From Parasedimentitalea marina (GTDB taxonomy: Bacteria; Pseudomonadota; Alphaproteobacteria; Rhodobacterales; Rhodobacteraceae), in NCBI RefSeq assembly GCF_004006175.1, contig NZ_CP033219.1:868001-932000 (forward strand): a DNA stretch of 64,000 bases, written 5' to 3'. Position numbers and translations under genes: made by a program. Below are positions 44,513 to 53,630 of the stretch, in pieces. Within the stretch, counting starts at the first letter, position 1. Every line of letters begins with the position of its first letter. A model generated the notes under the pieces. The model searched no databases. It saw nothing but the letters and a program-made list of their open reading frames with translations, and was not told the DNA's origin.

Positions 44513-45433
44513 TCAATTCTGTCTTGCAGTTCGATCCCTCATGCGAACTTCGAAACTCTCACTTTCAAAGTATGTTGATACAAATCCAGCTCTATTGGCC
44601 CGCCCTTCTGTGAGCGGGAAGTCCGGTGAATACAAGATATCCAGAAACAAAAAATCTACCAACGTGGGTGAACTGTACCCCATTTTATCATTGGTGACGC
44701 TAGGGAGGTAGCCATGGGTCGCGCCCAACCCCGCCGCCCGTACGAAATAGCCAGGAAGACATCTATCCATGTCACCAGGGTGCAGAAGTATAAAAACTTG
44801 CCCTTTGGTTCTTCGTTGTGCCAACGAAAGAAAACATGATTCTCCGGTGTACACTTGGCCATTGAAACCCCAGTTCTCTGTACTTTGGTACTGCTCCGAA
44901 GGGGGGCTAGAGTAATATTCCACAGCACAAGGATCATTCGTAAACCCAACCACTTCTTTCAGATATTTATGACTGCCAATGAGGATTATAACATCGGCTT
45001 CTTTTGCATTTACGGCCGGATGTGTAGAAAATCCAGCGGCGTCCAGCGTTTTCCTTAACTGTTGAGTGATCTTCCAGATCTCTCGAATTTTCGTGCCGCC
45101 GGGTTCAGGAAGTATTCTGATTGTCAGTTCTTTACTCGGCCATTTGAACACGCTGTTCTCACAGGAAGAACACTCCATTACCGAAGTCAGGAATTCCTTT
45201 TTGATGTAGTCATCGCTAAGGAGTAGCGAATAGTCGACAGGGCCGTCTTTTGATTGTCGTGGCCCATCTGAAAGGGTGCCGTCCACATCAAATGTAAAAA
45301 GGTCCCCGCTCAGTCCCTTAATCTTGTTGGCGTCAAAGACCGCAGGCATTGAGCCGGGTTTGATCTGCCCGGTATCACTCCAAGCGACGGCCGCAATGAA
45401 ACCTAAAAAAATGCTCAGAAAAACGCTCCGCAT
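44513..45433 (-). CDS. DUF2927 family secreted protein
   Basis: A 306-residue protein with a signal peptide (MRSVFLSIFLGFIAAVAWSD). The C-terminal half fits DUF2927: a Cys-containing segment, GDMDRCLPGYFVRAAGLGATHGY, PSVTNDKMGYSSPTLVDFLF and DILYSPDFPLTEGR. The family has no known function, though its architecture resembles a secreted protease-like fold. FTFDVDGTLSDG near the N-terminus looks like a HAD motif but no other HAD motif follows. AGAGGCGAC precedes the chosen ATG. Composition is AT-rich. It is divergent from the small secreted protein gene. Confidence 0.75.
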   Translation of the reverse strand: MRSVFLSIFLGFIAAVAWSDTGQIKPGSMPAVFDANKIKGLSGDLFTFDVDGTLSDGPRQSKDGPVDYSLLLSDDYIKKEFLTSVMECSSCENSVFKWPSKELTIRILPEPGGTKIREIWKITQQLRKTLDAAGFSTHPAVNAKEADVIILIGSHKYLKEVVGFTNDPCAVEYYSSPPSEQYQSTENWGFNGQVYTGESCFLSLAQRRTKGQVFILLHPGDMDRCLPGYFVRAAGLGATHGYLPSVTNDKMGYSSPTLVDFLFLDILYSPDFPLTEGRANRAGFVSTYFESESFEVRMRDRTARQN

Positions 45434-45545
45434 AATGTCGCCTCTAGTTGAACAACTGCTGTGGTGACGCAGCAAAAAATTGATAACTATCCTCATTGGC
45501 GAAATTGTGACACCCTTTCCGCATTGGTCTGATCAGGAGTTTCCC

Positions 45546-45938
45546 ATGAATGCATTTCATCTCGCTGCCATCTTCTCCCTTTTGTCTGTGCCGGTATTGG
45601 CTGACGAAGTCTGGGACAGTGACATGGGGCAAATCGTCTATGAGGCAGAGGAGGGCGGTGCGGCCATTTTCTCTTTTACCAATGTGGATGCCTACCCTGC
45701 CAAACTGATCATTCCAGGCTTGGCTGGGAACTACTCTAACCGCAGCAGCCACGATGCATTCTGGATCGGTCAGGGTGCAGGCGCGTGCACTGCGTTCATG
45801 TCACACGGTGACGCGCCCGCGAGTAGCCAGTGGGGGCGGGCTCAGGTGGTGTTTGACAGTCCCGAATTTCCTACATCGGTAACTGTCATTCTTGGGTTTT
45901 GTCTGGACGAACCGAATATTGTGATCCGTGGAGAATAA
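45546..45938 (+). CDS. Hypothetical small secreted protein
   Basis: A 130-residue protein with a signal peptide (MNAFHLAAIFSLLSVPVLAD) and a compact, mainly beta mature part containing two Cys (ACTAF and GFCLDEP), possibly a disulfide. No family recognised. AGGAG five bases before the ATG supports this start over one 22 codons earlier. Confidence 0.7.
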   Translation: MNAFHLAAIFSLLSVPVLADEVWDSDMGQIVYEAEEGGAAIFSFTNVDAYPAKLIIPGLAGNYSNRSSHDAFWIGQGAGACTAFMSHGDAPASSQWGRAQVVFDSPEFPTSVTVILGFCLDEPNIVIRGE

Positions 45939-45947
45939 GTCTTTCCG

Positions 45948-46556
45948 TTAGGACTCGTCCGGGCGGGTCAGGCTGAAGACCTCGCGCACGGCCGAATAGT
46001 CACGGTAGCCCATGCGGGCCAGCGGTACATAGCGGGTGACGTCAAAACTGCCATCCACCAGACAGTCATCGCGCATATGCACGCCGACCACTTCGCCAAA
46101 CACCACACGGTTGGCCTCGCCGGGCAGGGTGACAACCTTGGTCAGCTTGCATTCCAGAGCGGCCGGGGCGGCAGCGACGCGGGCGCAGGCGATGGTGCTG
46201 CATTCCGCAGTTTCCAGACCTGCGTGGGCGAACTCGTCGACCTCGCGGGGCAGGGCGGCGGATGAGGCGTTCATGGCATCGCGCATGGCGTATTCGACGA
46301 TATTGATGCAGAATACGCCCGTTTCAAGAATGTTGGCCACACTGTCCTTGGTGCCCTCTTGGTCGGGCTTGGCGCTGGTCGAGGCGAACATCACCTGCGG
46401 CGGGTCATAGGCGACGGCGTTGAAGAAAGAATAGGGGGCCAGATTGTTGGTGCCATCAGCCGACCGGGATGAGATCCAGCCGATGGGGCGCGGGGTGACG
46501 ATGGCGTTGAAGGGGTTATGCGGCAGGCCGTGGCCCTGCTCGGGGCGATAGAACAT
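45948..46556 (-). CDS. Flavin reductase family protein (FMN-binding split barrel)
   Basis: A 202-residue FMN-binding protein. Recognisable: NPFNAIVTPRPIGWISSRS, NLAPYSFFNAVAYDPPQVMF and LECKLTKVVTLPGEANRVVFG, typical of the DIM6/NTAB flavin reductase group. It reduces flavins with NAD(P)H, usually for a partner oxygenase, which is not seen here. Start chosen at MFYRPEQGHGLPHNP. It is divergent from the GNAT gene. Confidence 0.9.
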   Translation of the reverse strand: MFYRPEQGHGLPHNPFNAIVTPRPIGWISSRSADGTNNLAPYSFFNAVAYDPPQVMFASTSAKPDQEGTKDSVANILETGVFCINIVEYAMRDAMNASSAALPREVDEFAHAGLETAECSTIACARVAAAPAALECKLTKVVTLPGEANRVVFGEVVGVHMRDDCLVDGSFDVTRYVPLARMGYRDYSAVREVFSLTRPDES

Positions 46557-46640
46557 GGGTGACTCCAATTGTTTGCCCAAGGCTTAGACCCGTGCTAGGG
46601 CGATTGCCAGTCTGAGTTGGGATGCGGGAGGCCATGTGCC

Positions 46641-47129
46641 GTGATCGAGCTGATAGCGGAACTGCCGCAAGACCGCTGGGAGGTCGAGGCGCTGTATGAT
46701 CTGTGCTTTGCGCCGGGCCGCGAGGCGCTGTCGTCGTACCGGTTGCGCGATGATGTGGCGCCCGTTCCTGGGTTGAGCCAGGTGGCGCGAGACGAATTGG
46801 GCATTGTGGCGGGCGCGATCAGATTCTGGCCGGTGCATATCGGTGACAAGGATGCGCTATTGCTGGGCCCCGTCGCGGTTCATCCCACCCACCAGGGTGA
46901 GGGGCTGGGCGGCTCGCTGATCCGTGATTCGCTGGCCAAGGCGGAAAGCAGCGGCTGGGCGCGGGTGTTGCTGGTGGGTGATGCCCCGTATTATCAGCGC
47001 TTCGGGTTTGAGCGACTGTCTGGGGTTGAAATGCCGCCGCCCACAAACCCGTTACGCGTGTTGGGATTTGCGTTGAAACCCGGGGCGTGGGATGATGTTT
47101 CTGGCACGGTGCGGCGCTGGCAGGGTTGA
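46641..47129 (+). CDS. GNAT N-acetyltransferase
   Basis: A 162-residue GNAT. The acetyl-CoA loop is VAVHPTHQGEGLGGSLIRDSL; LLVGDAPYYQRFGFERLSGV is typical of the YhbS-like group. The GTG start is preferred because GGGAGG lies nine bases upstream, while an ATG eight codons earlier has none. Substrate unknown. Confidence 0.87.
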   Translation: MIELIAELPQDRWEVEALYDLCFAPGREALSSYRLRDDVAPVPGLSQVARDELGIVAGAIRFWPVHIGDKDALLLGPVAVHPTHQGEGLGGSLIRDSLAKAESSGWARVLLVGDAPYYQRFGFERLSGVEMPPPTNPLRVLGFALKPGAWDDVSGTVRRWQG

Positions 47130-47175
47130 AATTCACCCCCGTCTGTCCAATGTTTAAGGGATAGAGGAGGCTGAT

Positions 47176-47952
47176 TTGACCGAAATTCTATCCCCCGCAC
47201 GCGCCCTTACCCCACAAGAAACCGAGACCGAACTGGATGCTTTGGCTGATCGCTATCGCAATGCCTCGGGCTTGGGCCTGCAAATGTTGAACCTGGTGGG
47301 TGGTAAGGCTGAAAACCTATTGGAACGCCTGCCTGAACCAGTGCGGGCGGGTTTGGGAAGTGCGACGGAACAGGCGCTGAAACTGGCTATGGGGGCTGCC
47401 GTGCGCTCGCGGCGTGTGGTGCCGGACCAAAAGCCCGGTGTGAACCAGGTGATGAGTGCCGCGATGGGGGCCGCCGGGGGGATGGGTGGCCTGCCGGGCG
47501 CGCTGGTGGAACTGCCCACCACAACAGCCTTTTTACTGCGGATCATCCAGGGGGTCGCGGCCGAGCATGGCTTCGATCCCGAAGCAGAAAGTGTCACTTT
47601 TGACTGTATCCGGGTGTTTTCCGCCGCAGGCCCGCTGGCGCATGATGATGGTGCGGATCTGGGTTTTTTGACCCTGCGTCTTAGTTTGTCCGGGGGGGCA
47701 ATGCAGAAGCTGATTGCTCAGGTTGCACCCAAGTTGGGTGTGGTAATGGGGCAGAAGCTGGCGAGCCAGGCAGTCCCAGTGTTGGGAGCGGTGGCTGGGG
47801 CAACAACGAATTATGTCTTTTCCGGCTACTATCAGAAAATGGCCCAGGTCCACTTTGGGCTGCGGCGGTTGGCGATTGATGCGGATGTTCCGCATCGGGA
47901 CTTGGTGCAGTTATTGCAGGCGCGGTTGCAGCCGGCGGTGGCTGAAGGGTGA
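47176..47952 (+). CDS. EcsC family protein
   Basis: A 258-residue protein matching the EcsC family: AAMGAAGGMGGLPGALVELPTTTAF, LRIIQGVAAEHGFDPE and the C-terminal GAVAGATTNYVFSGYYQKMAQVHF. Function is not well defined; members often sit near membranes. It starts with TTG, supported by GGAGG six bases upstream. It follows the GNAT gene by 46 bases. Confidence 0.85.
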   Translation: MTEILSPARALTPQETETELDALADRYRNASGLGLQMLNLVGGKAENLLERLPEPVRAGLGSATEQALKLAMGAAVRSRRVVPDQKPGVNQVMSAAMGAAGGMGGLPGALVELPTTTAFLLRIIQGVAAEHGFDPEAESVTFDCIRVFSAAGPLAHDDGADLGFLTLRLSLSGGAMQKLIAQVAPKLGVVMGQKLASQAVPVLGAVAGATTNYVFSGYYQKMAQVHFGLRRLAIDADVPHRDLVQLLQARLQPAVAEG

Positions 47953-48060
47953 GACATATGTGTTTCTATAGGTCTGCACTGGAAATTGGCGCCATAATAT
48001 TTTACCTGATGTCATCGCCAGTCAGGCTAAGTATGTGATGACTAAAATGAGGCCGAATTC

Positions 48061-48522
48061 TTGATCACCCAATTGCCGATTTCCACAAATACGTCGGATA
48101 AAAGGGACGTGCGCACGCAGTTTGCTGCGCTGTGTTACCGGGTCAACAAAAAGGGCAAGCACAAAATCCTGCTGGTCACTTCGCGCAGGTCCGGCCGTTG
48201 GATCATTCCAAAAGGCTGGCCTATGAATGGGCAAACACCCGCCGCAGCGGCGGTCCAAGAGGCCTGGGAAGAAGCTGGGGTGCGGGGGACGACAACGGGG
48301 CAATGCCTGGGTTTGTATTCCTACCAAAAACGGCATCGCCGCGCAGCTCCGCTGCCGATTGTTGTAATGGTCTATCCACTGGCGGTTACTGAAATGGAAG
48401 ATGACTTTCCAGAGCAGGGCCAGCGGGAGCGAAAATGGTTTTCACCGAAAAAAGCTGCAGGCAAAGTGCAAGAGCCAGAATTGGCGCGCATTTTGCAGGA
48501 GTTTTGCCCCGCAGCACTCTAG
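48061..48522 (+). CDS. NUDIX hydrolase (DIPP-like)
   Basis: A 153-residue NUDIX protein. The Nudix box is GWPMNGQTPAAAAVQEAWEEAGV (split at 20 here: GWPMNGQTPAAAAVQEAWEE then AGV), preceded by RRSGRWIIPK as in diphosphoinositol-polyphosphate and Ap4A-type hydrolases. It cleaves nucleoside or inositol diphosphate-type bonds. The TTG start has TGAGG about nine bases upstream; a later ATG would remove part of the fold. Confidence 0.92.
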   Translation: MITQLPISTNTSDKRDVRTQFAALCYRVNKKGKHKILLVTSRRSGRWIIPKGWPMNGQTPAAAAVQEAWEEAGVRGTTTGQCLGLYSYQKRHRRAAPLPIVVMVYPLAVTEMEDDFPEQGQRERKWFSPKKAAGKVQEPELARILQEFCPAAL

Positions 48523-48592
48523 CATTGGTGCATTGCACTTGATCTTAATCTGATCTGGGCTTTAATCAGGCTGCGCAACGCGAGAACCCTAG

Positions 48593-49117
48593 ATGATACA
48601 ATACTCCCTGAAATGCGATGATGGACATACCTTTGACAGCTGGTTCCAGTCGGCGGCGGCCTATGACAAATTGGCGGCCAACGATCTGATATCCTGCGCT
48701 ATCTGTGGCAACGGATCGGTTGAAAAGGCCATCATGACGCCAAGGGTTCGCCCCGGGCGTAAAGCGGTGTCCGGGCGTGGTGAACCGGAAGTGCTGCCAG
48801 TGGACAAGGCGGACAACGCACAACCAGCGCAGGCCGGCACAGTGGAACAACTGGCGCATAACCCATCGACACAGGGCGCGTTAAGCAGGCCTGCCAATGA
48901 GGCTGAGCAGGCGATGGCTGATTTACGACGCAAGGTCGAAGATAACTCGGACTATGTGGGCAAGGATTTCGTGACCCAGGCGCGGGCGATGCATGACGGG
49001 GATGCACCTGGCCGGGCCATTTACGGCGAGGCGAAATTAGATGAGGCCAAGGCCCTGATAGAAGAGGGCATTCCGGTTCTGCCATTGCCCTTTATGCCCA
49101 ACCGCAAGACCAACTAA
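48593..49117 (+). CDS. DUF1178 family protein
   Basis: A 174-residue protein typical of DUF1178: MIQYSLKCDDGHTFDSWFQS at the start with paired Cys (LKCDDGH and ISCAICG) that look zinc-binding, and MADLRRKVEDNSDYVGKDFV towards the end. The family is conserved in alphaproteobacteria but has no known role. Confidence 0.88.
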   Translation: MIQYSLKCDDGHTFDSWFQSAAAYDKLAANDLISCAICGNGSVEKAIMTPRVRPGRKAVSGRGEPEVLPVDKADNAQPAQAGTVEQLAHNPSTQGALSRPANEAEQAMADLRRKVEDNSDYVGKDFVTQARAMHDGDAPGRAIYGEAKLDEAKALIEEGIPVLPLPFMPNRKTN

Positions 49118-49145
49118 AGAGCAGAATAAATAAGGAATTTGGGAC

Positions 49146-49787
49146 ATGCGTGCTGTTGTGACAGGATCCAGCCGGGGCATTGGCCGCGAAATTGTGATGC
49201 GCCTGCGGGAGGCGGGGCATGAGGTCACCGGCACGGCACGGGATCATTCCACCGACACCCAGCTGAACGTCACCGATCCGGGTCAGCAAGCGCGGTTTGC
49301 CGCGCAGATGAAGGGCCAGCCAGTGGATTTACTGGTCTGCAATGCCGGGGTCTACCTGGATAAAAACATGGCGCTAGAGGCGTATAGTGCCGAAGTCTGG
49401 GCCACCACCCTGGCCACCAATGTCACCGGGGTTTTCTTGACCGTTCAGGCGCTGCTGCCAAGCCTGCGGCTGGCAGCTGAGCCCAAAATTGCAATTATTT
49501 CCTCGCAGATGGCCAGTCATGCACGGGCACCGGGCGGCAGTTATGCCTATCGCGCCTCCAAGGCGGCGGCGCTGAGCATCGGACGCAATCTGGCAGCGGA
49601 CTTGCAGCCTGAAGGCATCGCGGTTGGGATTTATCACCCCGGCTGGGTGCGCACGGATATGGGCGGCGAGGAGGGTGAAATCACAGTGCAGGACTCTGCG
49701 GAGGGACTGATAAACGAGTTCGACGTTTTGAATGTTGCAACCAGCGGCTGCTTCCACACCTGGGACGGCCGCATACAGGCGTTTTAA
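49146..49787 (+). CDS. Short-chain dehydrogenase/reductase
   Basis: A 213-residue SDR. The NAD(P) loop is VTGSSRGIGREIVMRL, CNAGVYLDKN follows, and the Tyr-Lys pair is in SYAYRASKAAAL. A short family with no membrane segment; it oxidises or reduces an alcohol or keto group of unknown identity. It ends before a bidirectional terminator shared with the SPOR gene. Confidence 0.92.
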   Translation: MRAVVTGSSRGIGREIVMRLREAGHEVTGTARDHSTDTQLNVTDPGQQARFAAQMKGQPVDLLVCNAGVYLDKNMALEAYSAEVWATTLATNVTGVFLTVQALLPSLRLAAEPKIAIISSQMASHARAPGGSYAYRASKAAALSIGRNLAADLQPEGIAVGIYHPGWVRTDMGGEEGEITVQDSAEGLINEFDVLNVATSGCFHTWDGRIQAF

Positions 49788-49841
49788 GTTTAACCGGCGC
49801 GTATCAGCACGCATCCTATGATCATTTGAAAAGGCGCGTTA

Positions 49842-49876
49842 AAACAAAAACGCCGATACTCTGGGTATCGGCGTTT
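49842..49876 (-). terminator. Bidirectional terminator between SDR and SPOR-protease genes
   Basis: AAACGCCGATAC and GTATCGGCGTTT form a perfect 12-bp stem with a five-base loop. On the minus strand it is followed by TTTTTGTTTT, an ideal terminator for the SPOR gene; on the plus strand it can also end the SDR transcript. Confidence 0.93.
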
Positions 49877-49902
49877 CCGGTGTAGTTTGGTTAGATTTAG
49901 AC

Positions 49903-51672
49903 TTAGTTCCAGCAGCTGACCAGGACAGTCATACCGTTGATCAGACGGTTCATCGCTGAATTTGTTAAAGTCGTCGTTTCGGCGCTGCGATCGCTTGAGG
50001 TGAGGCCTGCATCGGTCAGAACCACACGGATTGCCTCGGCGTTGGCAGCAAAGCTGACACCTTGCGGCAATTGCTGAGTACCGATTGCCTGAGGCAACAA
50101 CATACCCAAAACCGCGCCGCTTCCGTCCAGGACTGGCCCGCCCACATCGCCGGTCTGGGCCGCGAGATCCAAACGGGCGATACCGGACTTTCCGTCCAGG
50201 CTTTTGATATCAGCCAAGGTGCCCCAGGTCAGGGTCGGTGCGCCGAGGATGCCCTCGTAGGAGTAGCCGGAGACCGCCACTTCAGACTGCAGGCGTGGTG
50301 AGGCGGCGCTTAGTTCCGCCACCGCCATGGGCGCCAACGGGGTTTGGGGACGCAGCACGGCCAGACCATTTGCAGCATCGTTACTGAGCAACTCGGCTGT
50401 GTAATCATGATCCAGCGTTATCCGGGTACATTCGGCCACAACGTCCGAGGTGGTCAGGACTGCCCCTTGGCTGTCCACATAGAACCCGGACCGGGACATC
50501 CTTGGCTGGCGGATCTGCAAGCCGGACAGCAGGTCGATGCTTTGTTCGGCATCGCCACCGGCAGCAGGGTCCAGAACACCATCGATGCGGGTAAAGCTGG
50601 CGCGCATTTCGGCGAGCACCCGGGCGCGGCGATCTTCATCACCGGCTGGCCAGATCAGGGTGAATCCTTTGATCTCGCCGTTTTTCAGGCTGGCCTGAGT
50701 GAAAGAGACGATACCGTTGCCACGGCCCTCGATGGTGAAACTGTCCGAACCGCGTTCACGGGGCCCAACCAGGGGGACGATCTCCAGCGTTTGCAGAATA
50801 TCATACAGTCCATACAAGGTGCGCTTGTCGCCGGGTTGCGAAATCAACAGAACCCGAATTCCAGTGTCGCCTTTGTTGTCATAATGCGCAAAGGGGGGCT
50901 CGAAGCGGGAGAATGCAACTTCGCGGGTCGGGAGTTGCATTGTAATGCCTGCATCGCTGTTGGTCATCGCAGCCATGCCAACCGAGATCAGCGGCGCGTT
51001 GTATTCATCCAACAATGCCTGACGCTGCAGAGTTGTCAGAATGCCGGTCAACTCATAGCCATTGGCAGCTTGCCAGTCATTCATCGAACCCCGGGTGCCA
51101 CGGCCAAACGACCCGTCAATGGCCGAGCTGTAAAAACCAGCCGCTTTAAGTGCAATTTGCAAGGCCTTGCGCTCATCTGCGCTTAGCAGGCGTTCGCTGC
51201 GGCGGGCCTGGGCCGGAGTTTCATCGGCAGGAACTGGCGTCGGGATCACCTCTGTTACCTGGGCCGGAGCTTCGGTTGGCTCAAGTGTTGCGGGCAGGGT
51301 GGTTACAGGGACGGTGGACGGGGTGACGCCGTCGGGCCAGAATTGCTGGCGCAGGTTGCGGCCAAAAGCAATAAAGCTGTCGCGTGGGATCTGACCCTGG
51401 CTGCGATAGACCTGCATCGCGCGCTCGGCATCGGCACGGCTATAAGGGCCCAGCACAACGCCATACCATCCGCCCCCCAGGGTAAAGCCACTTACATCGG
51501 GCAATTGGGCTGAAAGAGAGGCCGCGCGGGTTTTGGCATCGTTCAGCGACGGGTGGGCTGCGACCTGAATCCAGACCGAGTCCGGTGAGACTTGCTGAGC
51601 CAGCGCCGCTCCCGGTAGAGTTGCGGCCAGTGCCATCAGTGTCAGCACCAGTGAAGCAAAGAAAGTTCTCAT
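49903..51672 (-). CDS. SPOR / peptidoglycan-binding protein with inactive trypsin-like domain
   Basis: A 589-residue periplasmic protein: signal peptide (1-26), SPOR-like repeat (about 30-110, WIQVAAHPSLNDAKTRAASL), a Pro/Thr linker, a PG_binding_1 domain (165-222, ALQIALKAAGFYSSAIDGSF), a central unassigned region, and a chymotrypsin/HtrA-like fold (395-530). In the last, the three catalytic positions are replaced: Asp410 stands for His in LTTSDVV, Gly436 for Asp in NGLAVL, and Val510 for Ser in GDVGGPVL. It should bind septal or denuded peptidoglycan but not cut proteins. Divergent from glyQ. Confidence 0.85.
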   Translation of the reverse strand: MRTFFASLVLTLMALAATLPGAALAQQVSPDSVWIQVAAHPSLNDAKTRAASLSAQLPDVSGFTLGGGWYGVVLGPYSRADAERAMQVYRSQGQIPRDSFIAFGRNLRQQFWPDGVTPSTVPVTTLPATLEPTEAPAQVTEVIPTPVPADETPAQARRSERLLSADERKALQIALKAAGFYSSAIDGSFGRGTRGSMNDWQAANGYELTGILTTLQRQALLDEYNAPLISVGMAAMTNSDAGITMQLPTREVAFSRFEPPFAHYDNKGDTGIRVLLISQPGDKRTLYGLYDILQTLEIVPLVGPRERGSDSFTIEGRGNGIVSFTQASLKNGEIKGFTLIWPAGDEDRRARVLAEMRASFTRIDGVLDPAAGGDAEQSIDLLSGLQIRQPRMSRSGFYVDSQGAVLTTSDVVAECTRITLDHDYTAELLSNDAANGLAVLRPQTPLAPMAVAELSAASPRLQSEVAVSGYSYEGILGAPTLTWGTLADIKSLDGKSGIARLDLAAQTGDVGGPVLDGSGAVLGMLLPQAIGTQQLPQGVSFAANAEAIRVVLTDAGLTSSDRSAETTTLTNSAMNRLINGMTVLVSCWN

Positions 51673-51919
51673 TGCGGTTCCTTTATCCCTGAGGAGTCAA
51701 ATTTTTAGCGCAATTAAGCATTTTACCGCCTCAAAGGGAATGCCCCTTGCTAGGGGGAATTCATGTCTTGACGCTTCAAACTGGGTTGTTTTGACTTGAG
51801 ATGAAATATTCTGGCCTTTTTATGTGTCTTAGCGAGATCATCTGACATGTGGCGTTGACCCTGACCGGGGGCTTGCATAGGAAAGACCGCGCATTTGCAG
51901 CCCCAATAGGGAAACAGAC

Positions 51920-52849
51920 ATGACCCAGACCAATGGCGCTCCGCGCTCGTTCCAAGAGATCCTCCTGCGGCTTCAGAGCTATTGGGCCAGCAAGGGCTGT
52001 GCGATGTTGCAGCCTTATGACATGGAAGTGGGCGCCGGTACCTTTCACCCGGCAACGGCGCTGCGCTCGCTGGGATCAAAACCCTGGGCTGCCGCCTATG
52101 TTCAGCCGTCACGCCGTCCCACCGACGGCCGCTATGGGGAAAATCCCAACCGCTTGCAGCACTTTTATCAGTATCAGGTGCTGATCAAACCCAGCCCGCC
52201 CAATCTGCAAGAGCTGTATCTTGGCTCGCTTGCGGCCATTGGCATCAATATGGAGCTGCACGACATCCGGTTCGTCGAGGATGACTGGGAAAGCCCGACA
52301 CTGGGAGCCTGGGGTCTGGGTTGGGAAGTTTGGTGTGACGGTATGGAAGTCAGCCAGTTCACCTATTTCCAGCAGATTGGTGGTTATGATTGCAGCCCTG
52401 TCTCAGGCGAGCTGACTTATGGGCTGGAACGTCTGGCGATGTATGTTCTGGGTGTCGATCACGTCATGGACATGCCGTTCAACGACCCGGATGCACCAAT
52501 TCCGCTGACCTATGGCGATGTGTTCAAGCAGACCGAGGAAGAATACGCCCGGTGGAACTTTGACACCGCCAATACCGAAGTGCTGCTGCGCCAGTTTGAG
52601 GAGGCCGAGGTCGAATGTGCTACGATCCTGTCGCAGCCCGCCGAAGACCCCAAGACTGGCAAACGCATTGTCATGGCGCACCCAGCCTATGACCAGTGCA
52701 TCAAGGCCAGCCACATCTTTAACCTGCTGGATGCGCGCGGCGTGATTTCGGTCACCGAACGTCAGGCCTATATTGGCCGGGTACGTGCACTGGCCAAGCA
52801 ATGTGCCGATGCTTTTGTGCAGACTACAGCAGGTGGCTGGGCGGCGTGA
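51920..52849 (+). CDS. glyQ: Glycine--tRNA ligase alpha subunit
   Basis: A 309-residue catalytic subunit of the heterotetrameric glycyl-tRNA synthetase. Recognisable: [57 protein letters not shown] and [13 protein letters not shown]. It charges tRNA-Gly with the beta subunit, which here lies 2 kb downstream rather than adjacent. A 247-base divergent promoter region separates it from the SPOR gene. Confidence 0.97.
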   Translation: MTQTNGAPRSFQEILLRLQSYWASKGCAMLQPYDMEVGAGTFHPATALRSLGSKPWAAAYVQPSRRPTDGRYGENPNRLQHFYQYQVLIKPSPPNLQELYLGSLAAIGINMELHDIRFVEDDWESPTLGAWGLGWEVWCDGMEVSQFTYFQQIGGYDCSPVSGELTYGLERLAMYVLGVDHVMDMPFNDPDAPIPLTYGDVFKQTEEEYARWNFDTANTEVLLRQFEEAEVECATILSQPAEDPKTGKRIVMAHPAYDQCIKASHIFNLLDARGVISVTERQAYIGRVRALAKQCADAFVQTTAGGWAA

Positions 52850-52855
52850 TGACCG

Positions 52856-52906
52856 CTGTCGCGATGACCTTTGGTTTTGCTCGGCCGGTCGGCCGGGCCG
52901 CGACAG
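52856..52906 (+). other. Nested hairpin just after glyQ
   Basis: CTGTCGCG pairs with CGCGACAG; the enclosed arm contains CGGCC-GGTC-GGCCG. ATCTTACTTTTAC follows. It may be a weak terminator or a stability element between glyQ and the next genes. The remainder of the 223-base gap shows nothing clear. Confidence 0.45.
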
Positions 52907-53072
52907 ATCTTACTTTTACAACCCGTTTTGGGTCAGGCCAAACCCGGCAGTAGAGCTTTCAGTCCGTCCGTCATCATTGCAACCGCAATCGCGGTCAGGA
53001 ACAGTCCTTTGGACTGGACAAGACAAAAAGGGGCGATGCCCCGCAATACCAGCCAAAAGGACAACACTCATA

Positions 53073-53600
53073 ATGGCCAAGTTTCTTGCCGCATTTATCG
53101 TCATCTGTGCAGTGGGCGCAGGCGCGGCCATCTATTATCTGCAGGTCTATGCCTATTATGAAGAGGTCAAACTGCGCCCGGGGCTGGATGTGGTGCTGGT
53201 GCCGCAAACTGGCGACGACAGCCGGGCCATAGCCTATGGCGATTTCCAGGCCATTGACGCCAGCAGCTCTCCGATCCGCTATCGTGCCTGCTTTACAACT
53301 GAACTGACCCGCGATGAACTGGCCCAGTCCTATACTGTGTTGCAGGGGCAAAAACCCCGTATCGCACCGGGTTGGTTTGACTGTTTCGATGCCCAGGCCC
53401 TGGGCGCTGAACTGGAAGCGGGAACTGCTACGGCATTCTTGTCGGTCAAGAATATCTCATACGGTGTAGATCGCGTTGTCGCCGTGACGGATGACGGCAA
53501 AGGCTACGTCTGGCATGAGCTGAACAATTGCGGCAAAAAGGCCTATGACGGCACAGTCGTGGGCGAGACCTGTCCGGACCTGCCGGTAGCAAGCCAGTAA
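53073..53600 (+). CDS. DUF6446 family single-pass membrane protein
   Basis: A 175-residue protein with an N-terminal membrane anchor (FLAAFIVICAVGAGAAIYYL) and a periplasmic domain with Cys residues (YRACFTT, DCFDAQ, NNCGKK, GETCPD). Similar proteins sit between glyQ and glyS in related Rhodobacteraceae; function unknown. It is separated from glyQ by a hairpin and from gltS by 30 bases. Confidence 0.78.
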   Translation: MAKFLAAFIVICAVGAGAAIYYLQVYAYYEEVKLRPGLDVVLVPQTGDDSRAIAYGDFQAIDASSSPIRYRACFTTELTRDELAQSYTVLQGQKPRIAPGWFDCFDAQALGAELEAGTATAFLSVKNISYGVDRVVAVTDDGKGYVWHELNNCGKKAYDGTVVGETCPDLPVASQ

Positions 53601-53630
53601 CCCAGAGCCCGCAGGCGGACGGAGTGTGAT

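Noticed and set aside
45230..45330. DVDGT motif in the DUF2927 protein read as a HAD phosphatase
   Set aside because: Only the first motif resembles HAD; motifs II-IV and the core fold are absent, and the C-terminal half matches DUF2927.
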